Shown: positions 48,232 to 61,198, numbered from the stretch's first letter. The stretch is 64,000 bases of DNA from Galeruca laticollis (GCA_963921935.1 OY998175.1:258755209-258819208); one strand, 5' to 3'. Program-made: numbers and translations. Notes: generated from the letters alone by a model not told the origin.

Positions 48232-48830
48232 TCATTTAGGCATAACCGTTTCACCTTCGCTTTGTGATCTTAAAGGTTTTTTGGGATCAGGATTCGAAGG
48301 ACATTTTTTTACGTGCCGCCTTAAAGACTTATTGGTATAATATCCTTTGCAAAATTTACAAGAAATACTACGGTTCACATTGCTTTTCTTGTTCTCGCTA
48401 ATCGGAATTATATCATTACAAAATTTCAATGACGTCGAATTTGATCCAAAGCGTGTTTTCGTTCGTAGTTTTAAGCCCTTGTGTAAAGATAAAAAACTTT
48501 GAACATCAAATTCATCGGAATGATGACGCATCAAATGCCTTCCAAAATTCTGAACATCTTGTATACAATATGTGGGGAATCATGTGGTCGTCGCTTTTTC
48601 TTAGATATTCTTGGCAATTCTTGAACATCAGAACCAAGAGGTTTGGATTTTTCTGTTGATTTATCCAGTGCTGTATGTTTTACTTGTTTAAGTGATGAAT
48701 TATATTCGGATATTAAAGAGCATACTGTATCAAGTTCAAATGGAAACGACATCTGTTCTAGATGTGAATCATTATTTTTTTAAAACGTAGAATCTCCCAG
48801 TGTTAAATCACGTGTTACGATTTCATTTTT
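48232..48830 (-). pseudogene. C2HC zinc-finger protein fragment, function unknown
   Basis: Minus-strand coding in two frames: DSHLEQMSFPFELDTVCSL and a Lys/Pro-rich stretch to about 48531, then, after a shift or splice, LHKGLKLRTKTRFGSN and a finger CKFCKGYYTNKSLRRHVKKC (about 48345-48290), ending at 48232. The finger (C-x2-C...H-x3-C) with its short aromatic stretch resembles those in poorly characterised insect proteins that also occur in mobile-element families. A stop near 48780 separates further upstream sequence that seems to continue the frame. It may be an exon of a decayed gene inside the (TA)n-bounded block 46303-54857. Confidence 0.4.
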
Positions 48831-51800
48831 GGAATTGTACTGGAAATCCAAGGAAGAGTTTTGTAAAACGGCATAGCTTGTCAACGGCACTTTATTTTGT
48901 GGGATCGTGATACGCTCTGATGAGTAAAAAAGATTGTTTTCTCTGTTTGAATTATTGGAAAAAAACTTTCCTCGGATGGTAAATATTCAGAACCAGATGT
49001 TTCCGTGATACTAAGACATTGTCCAGTGCTAACAAACAATGTCTTTTATGAAATTAGACAATTTAAATCATTTATGAAAATAATACAGTATCAAACTTTT
49101 GTCAAAACTACCAATTTTATGTTTTATGTCAAATGGGTTTCCATTTTTAAATTTTATGAATTTTAAGGATTGCTTCAATATTCACACTTCTTGTCAGTAC
49201 ACGAGATTAATTACTTATAATTAATCTGCACAACTTTAGGCGGTGTGCAAATTTAAATGATGCCTGCTGTATTCTGTAAACAGATAACCCATGACTCTAC
49301 ATTTCAAAATTAAAAAAGTATATTTAAAGTACCCGCTAGAGAATGTAGTCGCATACGGAATAAAAAGTATTCAAAAACTAAAACCCGACTAATGAAAAAA
49401 GTATGAAACAAGAAAATATTCTCATCTATAATAGTTATGAACAAACTGTTCAATATTTATCTGCTATCAAGTAAACAGCTTACCCCTAATATATTATGAT
49501 TTATTTGATACATACTCGTAGTTATGTTGCAGTCCACTTCGTTATTCCAAATGAAACACCCAGTATATTTTTAACTTTCTAAATTGCTGATATAATTATC
49601 AACAACTTATTATGACAAACTAATATAGTTTAGTCTCATGGCGAGATGATAATTGTTTTATTACGGACATTCCTGTTTGACTGTTATTTATAAACTATAA
49701 ATTTGATGATAAATTATAATTACTGAATTTCCACCACCTACATCGGTCACTGTAAGGTAACTCAATAATATCCCAGAAAAACGTGTTCCATTTTTTATAC
49801 AGGGTGAAGAATAATTAACATAAATTTTGGATAATGAATAATAGTAATAACTGTGTGTTTTTAAATGGCAAACATATTTTTTGTCGCCTCAATTCTATAT
49901 TAGATTTCAACCATATATTCTTAACATTTCCCTATGCCTGAATGTAATGGTTTTCGAGATTTTTTTGTGTTTATTATTTATTAAAAAATAATTATTATTT
50001 GTATATTAATAGTCATTTTTCAACGCCCTATCTTCGAAGTACCTTTTATTGTACCGCTTTGTTGCTCTTAAGACGGATGTTTATGGTTATTCTGTACAAT
50101 GATATTTCACAGTTCAATTTTCTTCACAAAGTGTTTCAGACCAGAAAAATTGATATCTCGCAAGCTTATTAATTGTTTTCACTAAAATAATTTCATTTGA
50201 GATATGAAATAGTGTACATACTCGTATACTTAATTTCCTCCACATTAAATTATTTTGACGACAAAGAAAAACAACACAGAAAAAGAAGATTTAAGCATGT
50301 GTTTGAATAATTGTAGACTTTTTAGTATCTACAATTATTCCACTGGATAGTTTTTCGTACGACTTTACCTTTCAATGTAAATAGCAGGAATACCATTTTT
50401 CATTCCTTTCCAACCGCATACATCAACCCTTGAACCACCATATTTTTCAGGGTTATCATAAACCTTTTTATCATTCTCACTTATAAAAGTTCAGGTGTAA
50501 CAGTTTTTCATTATTTTTACTAAATTAGTTATTCCGATCGTTCTAGGTAATTCAAGCTACATAAACTAAATACAAGCAAACACAGAACTTCTCACATCTA
50601 CGTAAAAACTTTCTGATTTAACATAATTTAGTAAAATTTTGACGTTATCGTAAAAATGGTGTTTTTCACTTGTACAACAGTCATATTTATACAGAGTGGT
50701 TCATTAACAATTGTCCATATAGTAACTGGAGAAACCTTAGCACAAAATATGAAGATTCGAGAACACTTCAGTAAAATATTCCTTCTTACTGAGATCTAGG
50801 GTGTTATATCATAATTATTTGAAATGATTCTAGTCCATTTTTTTTACACCTTCCACTTTTTATATATTAGGTTACTTCAATTAGTGGTAAAATATAATTT
50901 TCCTCTATCAATAGAGGCATGCGGTAGGGATAAATACTTCTTTTCCCCCTACAATCTACGCCACTATCGTAAAAATGATTTCAGCATGTTTTCTCGATAC
51001 TCCGTTACTTTCCACGTAAATATTAACCTCCTGTCTCTATGCGATAGAGTACGAAGTTTTCAAGTTATTCGAGATTAAATGGAATGTTTATAATACCTAA
51101 TTTTATTTTATCTCTTATTTCGCACTAGTCAACACTATTCTGCTAATTTGGTTATGAAATTTATAAGTTTTAGTTGATTCCATCTCAAATGATCTTTTCA
51201 TATTGATGTTTATCAAATTTTCACTCTAAGAAGATATACATTAAAAACTATTATTTTTATTCTATCCCACTGGACGCCTACTGTTATAGCGGGAATATGT
51301 TACCACTAAATGCATATGTGAATGGTTTGCCAAGTACGCACAAAAATATTGGAAGGTGTCAAAACAACGGGATTAAATCGTTTTATAATATTTATAATAA
51401 AACTTTCTGGGTATCGGTAAGGAGGTATAGGTACCTCCAGTTACCATATGAACAATTCTAAATGGAACACCCCATAAAAAGCATATACAGATGCAACATA
51501 ATCTGTTAAAAGTATCTCGTGCTCGTAAGAAAAATTGAAATTCTGTTTCACTTTATCACTATTGGAATTAAAGACCTTGTTAAACCTTTTGAAATGAAAT
51601 GATGAAATTGTTGGATATCTCCGTAAAGAGATTTGAAACTATCCGATTTGTTAATCATTTGGTAAAAAATTCAACCAATTTTGTTAAATTCTATTGAAAT
51701 AAACGGGTTATAATCATTCATTTATTTTGTCCTTCCGTACACCAATTATTTGAGGATTTTTTATTCAAAATAATTTAGAATTGATTGATGATAACAAAAG

Positions 51801-54477
51801 AGGTATTGTTGATATTCCATAATACATAATACTTTAATTTAAATCCAATTTTCAATAATTTCTCTATCAACGATTATCGGTTCTCCAGATACACCCAGCC
51901 GTCCTACTCGATATGGAAAAGTTTTAAGAAGTAAAATATTTTGTTTTCCATTGGATATTTTATCAATGTATTTAATTCTGACCAGCCTTGTAATAGCAGA
52001 TTTTATATGGTAATTCAATCTTCCACAAAAATAATACTTTTTCAAAAACATTGTGGATGTGTTATATGATGGCTTTTGTTTAGCTTGAAAACAATGTAAA
52101 AATATTTCAGAAAAATTGACTCATTTTCTAAAAGTAATAATATAAACATTATTTGTCATCACACACTTTGTAAAAATACTTACAATCTGGAACCCGATTT
52201 AAAGCCAAATTTAATATTCTCTTAAATTGAAATGTCATCGTGGACATTCTCACACAATACAGATAACAATTATACAATAATTGTTTCTAACCACGTGTCT
52301 TGTACAGTACATGTTTGTACTCCACTGGAGCTCGAAATAACTGCTATATATACTGAAAAGATATCGCGCTGTTTTATGCAAAGAGGCGTCCATTTTTTAG
52401 GACTTTGGTATGTTATATTTACCCTAGTTTGCTAGATATGGAGTAGTAAAGTTAAAAAAAGTACACAGTTTTGGAGTTTTTCAAACTTACGAGCTGAACT
52501 AAATTTATGTTGCGCACACACTACTACATGTGTGGATATGTATAATTGCAAAAATTTATTTAACTTCACAATAATATATAATAATAAAATTCCACTTTGT
52601 TTCGTTTTAAATATTGAATTTGTTTGAATTAAAAAAAAACGAATCTTTTGCAGCAAGATAAGTTACATATCAGCATAATATTTAATTTGACGATCTACGT
52701 CAACGAAGTCGCGGGTACAAGCTAATGAGTCTACATATTTGTGCTGCTTCCCTTATGTTCGGCAGGGTAACATTCCTTTCACCGTCTGATTCATTTTTCA
52801 TATTAAACTTTTTGGTAATTTTAATTCAGTATAATAATTAAAATACTAGCTATCAGCTGTATTGTATTCGCTGGAACTCGCCCTGCGACGGCCTGTCTGG
52901 GATTTGTTGATTATCAATACTTATTATTGACTAGTGAATAATGAACGTCATCATTCTTAGGAAGCTCCACACGTAAAATGTAAACTTTATCAATTATCAA
53001 ACAGCCGTGGACAAATTTTGTTATGACATGACAATTTAATTACTGCCAAAATTGTCAGAATCGTTTGAAGTTATATTCTACGTTTCCAAATGAAAGTTAC
53101 TATTTCTGTAGTCGCTAATAGTTGCTATTAATTATTACCGATTGGTTTGTTTTAAAATTTATGAAATTTCATTGGTCAATGGAATGTTATATTAATAGTA
53201 AATTTATCAAAGCCCTCGAGCGGAAGCTCTCGATTTTTAATTAGATTAGTAATCTTAAAATTATGTCGAATCAACAAAAACAGAAGAGTGTTTATCAAAA
53301 TCATGCTATAATTTGAATACTTAGCTTCAGAAATAAATAATTTGTTCTTAGTATTTCCCATTTTAAGAATCAGTGTAGCGAAGCATGATAAGTTTTTAGC
53401 TCTAAAAATATACTGGGATTGAACAAGTATAATGTTTGTTATGGTATTTATAAACAACTTGAATTTTTGTTGTGTTTCGACACTTAAAATTCTCATAATT
53501 TCATGACGCCAACTTAAAATGCAAGTATGAAAATTATATGAAGAAAACGAAAATCGCGTAAAAGAATTTTGATGTTTACATCGTATGTGTACAAGAAATA
53601 AAAGCTAGAATTGGAAAAAAATTCTAGCTCAGTTGGGATGCAGATTAGATATATTTAGTAAATAATTTTTGGTATCGTGTATGTATGAATGTTTACTGGG
53701 GTGATATTCACTGAGACCTAAGAGATCTATTGTGCCTCCTTTTTTCTACTTAGTTCCCGAGGAAAGTCTGAGCAACTAGATTATTTCCTTTAGTCCTATT
53801 TCCTAGAAAATTTTTAGGATATCCGAAGGCTTCAGCTTAGGTAATTGTCCCTCTTCATTGGTATAGTCTAACAGTCTCTATATGTAATTAACGTAATATT
53901 TGGTTATATTCATTCAGTCTATCTAGCCATAAAATTAAAGCCGGTAGATATAATCTATAAACATAATGAAAAAAACGAAAATATATATGCCAAATTGAAC
54001 TCAAACCTAAATAGGAACAAAAAGGCAATGAAATGAACATCGTGATTAATCAGCCATTTTATAATTCAAGAAGAACTTATCTATTAAATCAGTAAAATTA
54101 TAATCCGAAAAAGTAGATTATTAATTTCACACTTTCTATTTACAATATAATAAAAATTGTTATCACCTCAAGTCAATAAGATATACAATGTAATTGAAAC
54201 GTTTTGAATATTTTTATTAAAATTACTTTCAAGATTCAAAATGACAGAGTTATGTTATCTAAATGAATTAAAATAATTATAATTTGCATTCATATCTAAA
54301 ACAAAAAACAGCCAACTCCAAAGCTCCCGTTACCGAATCGTTGAAGATGTCAAATTACTTGTGAGCCCTTGCATGGTATACGTATCTCATTCCTAAATAT
54401 ATATTTAAAAATAGACTCATAGCTTTGATTTTCTTGAATAATACTTTAACTGTAACAAGAAATAACCGATGATGTAA
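48831..54477. other. Unassigned, 5.6 kb
   Basis: No supported gene, LTR or RT motif. Scattered phrases such as TATACAGGGTG (49796), GGAACACCC (51466) and CGAAGTCGCGGGTACAAGCTAA (52704) resemble ends of interspersed repeats, but I could not bound an element. Confidence 0.3.
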
Positions 54478-54846
54478 GTCTTTACCAATTTAGTATAATA
54501 ATACTAGAAGGAGCTCACTCTGACCGCTACAGTGATGTGGTACTCAACTGTAGTGGTGCCAAAGTTATCGGATCCTTGTTTGACCTAGAAATATAACATA
54601 AAATGTATATCAAGTTTCCAACATATCGCCATCTAGAAATATACACGCCACTACAAAAATATACAAATTCACGAAAACGGCCAAAATTAGCTCCTCCTAA
54701 AAACTATGCCAAATCAATCTAGACATAAATATAAGGTAGTTGATGCTTTTTTTAGGACTTGGTAAACTGGGCTCCGTATATCGGAGCCCATTTTACCGCG
54801 GAGCTCACTTATACCTCAGATTTAACATGGGAGGAGCCCACCTTGT
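54478..54846. repeat. GGAGCCC/GGCTCC tract, inverse relative of 46303-46520
   Basis: It contains GGGCTCCGTATATCGGAGCCC, GAGCTC motifs, and on the minus strand TGTAGCGGTCAGAGTGAGCTC, which parallels TGTAGCGGTTACAGTAGGCTC at 46417. It ends beside (TA)n at 54858. Confidence 0.5.
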
Positions 54847-54853
54847 ATGTTAA

Positions 54854-54857
<4 letters not shown>

Positions 54858-54918
<61 letters not shown>
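54858..54918. repeat. (TA)n microsatellite
   Basis: About 60 bases of TA directly after the tail of the minus-strand RTE element. Confidence 0.9.
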
Positions 54919-54920
<2 letters not shown>

Positions 54921-54965
54921 TCATATGCAGCTTATTCAACCATTTTGTTATGGTGTAGCCTTCCT

Positions 54966-56570
54966 TTACATATTTATATATTCCATTTCCATGTGGGTCC
55001 ATTGTTGTCTATTGCTAGCTATGCGGCCCCAAGTTGATCCTGCGAGTTTCTTTATGTCGTAGTCCCATCTTAAGTTGGGGCGTCTCCTTGGTCTTTTCAC
55101 GCCTCGGGGATACCATTGCGTTATCTTTGTGGTCCATCTATCGTCTGTCCTTCTAGCGAGATGCCCCGCCCATTGCCACTTTAGGGATCTGATTCTATTT
55201 ATGACATCTATCACTTGGGTCTTTTGTTTGATCCTATCAAGCCTTTTTCTAACTCCCCTTGTTATTCCAAGCATGCATCATTCCATAGACCTCTGCGTTA
55301 CCTGGAGTTTTCTAATGATATCAGTTTTCAGGATCCAGGTTTCACAGCCGTATGTTAATACTGGTAGTACGCACTGATCAAACGCTTTCTCTTTCAAACG
55401 GAGTGACATTCTAGACTTGAAGATGATAGAGTTCTGTCCAAATGTTCTCCATGCTAATTTGATTATTCTGTTTATTTTTGAAAGTAGAGAGCCTGATATG
55501 TGTATTAGTTGACCCAGGTATATGTATTCCTCTACTATTTCCAGGGCAGTGTCATTAATTGTTATTTCTTGTGCGTTTATCAGTTCGTTATACATTATCT
55601 TGGTCTTACTCAGATTTATTTTAAGGCCTACTTCATTGCTTGCTGCATTCAATTCATTTATTTGTTGTTGCATTTAGCCAGGGTTACTCGCTATCAGGAT
55701 GATGTCATCAGCGAATCTTAGATGGTTCAAGTATTCTCCATATATATTCAGACCTGTGTTGTTCCAGCCCAGTTTTCTGAAGATGCTTTCCAGTGTTGCT
55801 GTAAATAACTTTGGTGATATTGCGTCTCCTTGTCTTACTCCTCTGCTGGTGGGGAATTCTGGTGTGCCCTCATATATCCTAACTCTCGCTTTGGCTTCCC
55901 TATATATATTTGCTAGGGTCTCAATATATGGCTTGTCGACCCCTTGTTCTGTTAGGGCATCCAGTACTGCTCTGGGATATATAGAGTCGAATGCTTTCTC
56001 AAAGTCGATGGAGGCTAGTGCTAGTGGTTGGTCGTATTCTTTGGTTCGACTGATAACCTCTTTGAGGGTATGGATGTGATCTATTGTACTGAAGCCTTTG
56101 CGGAATCCAGCCTGTTCTCGTGGTTGGGCCGAGTCTAGTGTATTTTGTATTCTGTTGTGAATGATCTTTGTGAATACCTTGTACGTCACTGGTAGTAGAC
56201 TTATTGGTCTGTAGTTCTTAATGTCTTCTTTGCTGCCTTTCTTGTGGATCAACACTATAAGGGCGCTGTTCCACTCTTTATGTATGCTCCTGGACATCAG
56301 ACATTTCGGGTATAGTTTGGCAAGGTACTTCCATGTTTTAGCTCCTGCATATTTGAGTATTTCGGTCGTGATGCCGTCATTTCCCGCTGCTTTGCAATTT
56401 TTCATGCTTTTCAGTGCCATTTCTACTTCCTCCACCAATACTTCTGGTATCGCATCTTCTAAGTGCTATATTATTTCTTCCAAATTTTCAGGGGCCTTGT
56501 ATAGGTCTCCATAGAATTTGGCTACTAGGTCTATTATTTCATTCCTGTCTGTGGTTTTTGTGTTTCCATC
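54966..56570 (-). pseudogene. RTE LINE reverse transcriptase and C-terminal domain (few stops)
   Basis: Linker ending in EVEMALKSMKNCKAAGNDGI, then RT motifs ALIVLIHKKGSKEDIKNYRP, QAGFRKGFSTIDHIHTLKEV, LASIDFEKAFDSI, TSRGVRQGDAISPKLFTATL and LRFADDIILIA (about 55710-55680). A stop near 55674 is followed in frame by the thumb (QQQINELNAASNEVGLKINL, VLTYGCETW) to 55278, another stop, and the typical RTE C-terminal block WQWAGHLARRTDDRW, RPRRRPNLRWDYD, ending at 54966. The catalytic FADD is intact. Only a few premature stops (also one near 56465) disable it, so decay is modest. Confidence 0.87.
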
Positions 56571-56727
56571 AGTTAATGCAACTATCTGTCTTTTTCCTAT
56601 TATTAGTGCCCGTTTTGCATTTTTGTAGCTTTTACGGTTTTCTATTGTTGTTTGTACCAGTTTCTCGTTGTAATTTCTGATATCTTCTGCGATTTTCTTT
56701 CGTATCGTCTTGCACAGTTCGGTGTAT

Positions 56728-57590
56728 TCAATTCTTTGAATGTTTGTTTTTTTCCATGCCTCTTCGTTTTTGTAATAGTGCTTTTGTTTCCGGAGTTAGT
56801 TTTTTGTGTTCACCTCGTTGTTGCAGACCTCTCACTTCTACGGCGCAGTTTCGAATTGTGTCTTTCAGTTCAGGGTTGTTATATTCCACTTTTTGTAGTC
56901 TTTCTTCTAGTAGTGCTTCATATTGGTGAGAGTTCTCTTTCAGCCTTTCGTTGTTTATGTTTTTCGTTGTGTTGGTTTTGATTAGTCTTGACCTTTCTAG
57001 TTTTATATCTAAGACCAGTCGAGCTCTAATTAGTCGATGGTCGCTTCCTGTAGTGAACTTGTTGAGCGTGCTTAGATCTTTTACTGTGTTAATTATATTG
57101 GTGAGGATAAAGTCTATTTTTTTTCTGATAGTTGCACCGGGGCCTTCCCACGTCCATTTCCTGTTAGGGTTCTTCTTTAAGAAGGAGTTTGCCACATACA
57201 TGTTCTGAAAGTGTGCGAACTGTATTAATCTCTCTCCTCTTTCATTCCTTTATCCAAATCCATATATCCCCATTCCTTTTTCTTGGTCTTTCCTGTGTCC
57301 TACTTTGGCATTAAAGTCTCGCATTATGTATTTGAAGTGACTATTGTCGTTGCTGAGCGCTTGAGTTATTTCATTATAGAATTCTTCTATTTCGTCGTCA
57401 CTATGGCTGATTGTTGGGGCGTATACCTGCATAATCTGGATAGTATATCTTTTGGAGAGTCTTAGTGTTATGCTGTCTACTCTGTCTGAGGTGCTTGTTA
57501 TCCTTATGATTCCATTTTTCCAGGTTTTCTTGATTAGGAATCCTACTCCGCTTGTTCTTCCTGTTGGTGTTCCTTGGTGGTATAGAAGAT
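56728..57590 (-). pseudogene. RTE LINE apurinic-type endonuclease (partial)
   Basis: Endonuclease/exonuclease/phosphatase domain in two frames: 57585-57250 (HQGTPTGRTSGVGFLIKK, IMQVYAPTISHSDDEIEE, RDFNAKVGHRKDQEKGMG) and 57201-56728 (NPNRKWTWEGPGATIRKKID and SDHRLIRARLVLDI). The active-site GDFNA motif reads RDFNA here, a Gly-to-Arg change. The terminal SDH is present. The break near 57245-57205 is a stop or frameshift. The domain's first catalytic motif is lost to 5' truncation. Confidence 0.82.
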
Positions 57591-57799
<209 letters not shown>

Positions 57800-57833
57800 G
57801 TTGTTAACATATCACGCGATATTCCTACATCTT

Positions 57834-57834
<1 letters not shown>

Positions 57835-57872
<38 letters not shown>
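57835..57872. repeat. (TA)n microsatellite, left flank of mariner
   Basis: A TA run supplying the TA target dinucleotide of the mariner. Confidence 0.9.
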
Positions 57873-57875
<3 letters not shown>

Positions 57876-59183
57876 GTCTGACAATTAAGTAATGCGACCG
57901 ATTTTTTTTCTCGTCCTGTGGTAACACTGCGAATCTGTAACTCAGCTACCGTAATAGCAGATCCCTACTCTCTCGATTGAGACCTTGACGACTCTCGTAC
58001 GATCATTTCTTCGCCAGCTGTTCAGTGTTTTGTAACAACACGCGAGTAGTGCATGTCACGAAAATGGAAAAGAGAAATTTAGAGCAACGGTGCGCAATAA
58101 AATTTTGTGCGAAACTCGGCGAAACCGCGACAAAAACTTATGAAAAAGTACTTAAAGTGTATGGTAGTGATGCCCTAAGTCGTAGTCAGGTGTTTCGGTG
58201 GCATGCCGATTTTAAAAATGGCCGTGAGAGCGTCAAAGACGAAGCGCGGAGCGGAAGGCCAATTCAAGTGCGAACCGACACGAATGCGCAGCGCGTGCGC
58301 ACCCTTATTCGTCAAGACCGGCGACTAACCATTCGAATGTTGGCTGACGAGTTGAATATTAACCGGGAAACAGAAAGATTTTAACCGAAGATTTCGCCAT
58401 GAAAAAGCTGTGTGCGAAGATGGTACCGAAGAACCTTTCAGATGAGCAAAAAGCCCACCGATTGAACATCGCTCAAGATCTTCTCGAGCAGGTTGAAAGT
58501 GATCCAACTCTTCTCGATCGAGTTATTACTGGTGATGAAAGTTGGTTTTTTCAATATGACCCCGAAACTAAACGACAAAGCCAACAGTGGCTATCCCCTG
58601 GGGCGCCAAGGCCAAAGAAGGCGAGAATGAGCAAGTCCAAGGTGAAAACCATGTTGATTTGCTTCTTCGACAGCAAAGGGGTAGTTCACAAAGAGTTCGT
58701 ACCACCTGGACAGACCGTAAATCAAGTATTCTACCGCGATGTACTCGAAAGATTACGAAAAAGGGTGCTCAGAGTGCGTCCAGAGATCGCGAAGACTTGG
58801 GTTCTGCATCACGACAATGCTCCCTGTCACACTGCGTTTAGTGTCTCTCAGTTTTTGGTGTCTAAAGGCATCGCAACGTTACCGCAACCGCCCTATTCAC
58901 CGGACATGTCACACTGCGACTTTTTCCTATTTCCCCATATGAAAACATTCGTCAAAGGTCGACATTTTGACTCCGTTGAAGATATCCAAGAATCTGTGAC
59001 GAGGATACTAAGAGAGGTGCCGCAAGAACTGTTCCAGAATTGTTACGAAAACTGGAAAACTCGCTGGAATAAGTGTATAGGTGCGGGAGGGGACTACTTT
59101 GAAGGGGATCGCATTGATGTACCTTAATTTTTAAATATACTCGATTTTTGAATATTGTCGCATTACTTAATTGTCAGACCTTG
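57873..59183 (+). mobile_element. mariner DNA transposon, full length with TIRs
   Basis: Terminal inverted repeats of at least 25 bases beginning AGGTCTGACAATTAAGTAAT at both ends (57874 onward, and back from 59182), inside TA dinucleotides at 57871-57872 and 59184-59185. Length about 1.31 kb, normal for mariner. It is visibly richer in G and C than its surroundings. It encodes one transposase broken by a small deletion. Confidence 0.93.
58064..59127 (+). pseudogene. mariner transposase, one frameshift
   Basis: Start at ATG 58064 (MEKRNLEQRCAIKFCAKLG); the in-frame ATG-less extension to 58025 is unlikely to be used. N-terminal paired helix-turn-helix region (VFRWHADFKNGRESVKDEAR, GRPIQVRT, LADELNINRET), then a small frameshift at about 58372-58385, after which coding continues to the stop at 59127. 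In the second frame (counted from 58399) the catalytic residues are D46 (TGDESWFF), D139 (HHDNAPCH) and D174 (YSPDMSHCDFFLFP), with 34 residues between the last two, the D,D34D mariner signature. YSPDL has become YSPDM. Apart from the frameshift the protein looks complete. As it stands it would make only a truncated DNA-binding fragment. Confidence 0.9.
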
Positions 59184-59207
59184 TATATATATATATATAT
59201 ATATATG
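59184..59207. repeat. (TA)n microsatellite between mariner and PLE-3
   Basis: About 22 bases of TA. Confidence 0.85.
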
Positions 59208-59639
59208 ATGGATATTCTGGCGGGGATGTGGCAATAAGGGACCAGAGTCAATTCTTTTTGATATTTATTCCCGAGCTTAAGAATATCTTTCATTCATTTT
59301 CAAGGGCTAACATTGATTGGTCAATGTTATCATTATTAACAATTAAATAAAATCATAAATACTTATATAGAAACTATCGCGAATTTTGGAAAAGTTGAAA
59401 ATTTTTATAATAAATTCTTTTAAACATAAATCAACGAAAAACTAAGAAACAATATGACAATAAACAAACTATTTGAACTTGAACTACTATAATTTTGATT
59501 CATTTTTCATAAAATTAGAGATTGTTACCATTTCTGTGGCAAACGGATTCTGTCCAATGCCAACCCTCCTTTTCACACACACACAGATAGAGATTGTTAT
59601 GAATGTTGTGTTCTTTTTTCATAATCTAAAAGATAGGCA

Positions 59640-61161
59640 TAGATAACAATAAAGTTATTTAAATCTGTTTTTTTATTTATGACATAATTTTGTTCTGCAA
59701 CATATGTTGTTTCCAAAAAAAAAGTTTTCCATAATTACTTTCTATTGCTAAACCTTTGGCAGATTGATAATTCATAGAATAGCCTTCATAAAACACGTGT
59801 TCTGCTAAAGCACATTTATCACATAGTCTAAAACATATTTCATGACATAGTCTGCTAATATAGGAGATATTGAAGAGCCCATAGGTGTTCCAAAGGTTTG
59901 TTGGTAATGTTTGTTATTATAAGAGAAAAATGTATTATTGAAAATAAATGTAATTAATTCTAAAAGAAGGTGTTTTTCAAATTTGCAATTTTTACTTATA
60001 TCATTCTTTTTATGTTGAAGATATGTTCACCATATATTCAAATGAACATTACTAAAAAGTGATACTACGTCTAAACTTGAAAGAACGTAATTTGTTGGTA
60101 ATAGTAAGTTATTAAATGATTTACTAATTTCAACGGCGTCTTTAACATAATATTCATGGTTATAGTCGTAAGATTTTGTCAATATTTCAGTTAACCAAAG
60201 AGTGAGAGGTTCAAGTGGAGTATTAATTGATGCTACAATTGGTCTAGCTGATAATATTGGTTTATGAATTTTAGGTAAGCAATAAAATTTTGCGAAAATA
60301 CCGTTATAATTGGTTAATTTTTTTTGTATTTTCATCAATTTGTTTCTTATTGAATGATTCTTCCATCAATTTATTACAATTATTAGTTGTTTTAAGATTT
60401 GCATCATTATTCAGTCCTTTATATGATGACTTATTATCAATTAATTCCATACATAAATCTAAGTAATGTTGTTTTTCCATAATAACTGTAATGTTACCTG
60501 TGTCAGATGGTATGACTATTAAATTTGGAATTTCTCTCTGAAATTATTGTGTTTTGTATAACAGTTTTCGGAATATAGAAGATTTTTTAGGTTCACGAAT
60601 ATAATTAGTTAATATATTTGTTGTTTAAGCAATAACGATATTTCTTTCTTGTTCGCTTTGTATGAACGATGACATGTAATCAACATTAGCTAATATAGTT
60701 TTTATTAAAATGTCCTTGGTAATTATAGGTTCAATGCTGAATTTAGGGCCTAGTGATAAGAACTGTAATATATCCTTAGATATCTCTGTATCTGATAGAT
60801 TTTTAATCCAACTGTCTTGTGTTGTAAGAACTGAATCAATTTTGTTCTTAATGATATTATGCTTACTTTGGAATTCAAAGAATAGTGTGTTATAAATAAC
60901 CTGTTGTCTATTAGAAAAGTTTTCGAGAATGAATTTATTGGTTGTGTTAATTATTTGATTTTTCAATTCAATAAGATTATTTTCAAGTCTAAATATTGTT
61001 TTTTGATTACAAATAATTTCATTATTTAAAGGCTTATTTACTAACCTATTGTAGATATTTGCTTCTTGTTCTTGGCGTATGAGTATTTTTTCTAAATGTT
61101 TGATGTTATTTGTGAAAAAGTAGGAATAATGTTCTTTTTTTTGCATTGTAGTAGGAAGCAT
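59640..61161 (-). pseudogene. PLE-3 reverse transcriptase, catalytic core deleted
   Basis: Minus-strand order: N-terminal domain (61161-60625, with HLEKILIRQEQEANIYNRLV), RT motif NLIVIPSDTGNITVIMEKQH (about 60530-60460), FYCLPKIHKPILSARPIVAS (about 60290-60230), VLSSLDVVSLFSN (about 60090-60050), and FGTPMGSSISPILADYVMKY (about 59895-59835). After VLDYV the sequence passes at about 59815 straight into the C-terminal GIY-YIG tail (LAIESNYGK, LETTYVAEQNYV, ending near 59640). The YxDD motif and the GIY-YIG active-site segment are missing, so the copy cannot be autonomous. Confidence 0.8.
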
Positions 61162-61198
61162 CTTCTATTGTATTCTCTCGCCAATTTGAGTTTAAGTT

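Larger units (their letters stand above)
54919..57590 (-). mobile_element. RTE-clade LINE, 5'-truncated
   Basis: Minus-strand element with endonuclease, RT and C-terminal domain in one reading order, and a short ATGATG tail at 54919-54926. The 5' end lies inside the endonuclease next to (TA)n at 57590, so the N terminus is missing. Its 3' end is related to the fragment at 25376-25849. Confidence 0.85.

Noticed and set aside
52700..52730. CGAAGTCGCGGGTACAAGCTAA as a possible Helitron or SINE terminus
   Set aside because: The phrase resembles a common insect repeat end, but no matching 5' end or hairpin-CTRR structure could be shown.
55075..57208. Plus-strand frames across the RTE element
   Set aside because: They are antisense to clear RT and endonuclease motifs.
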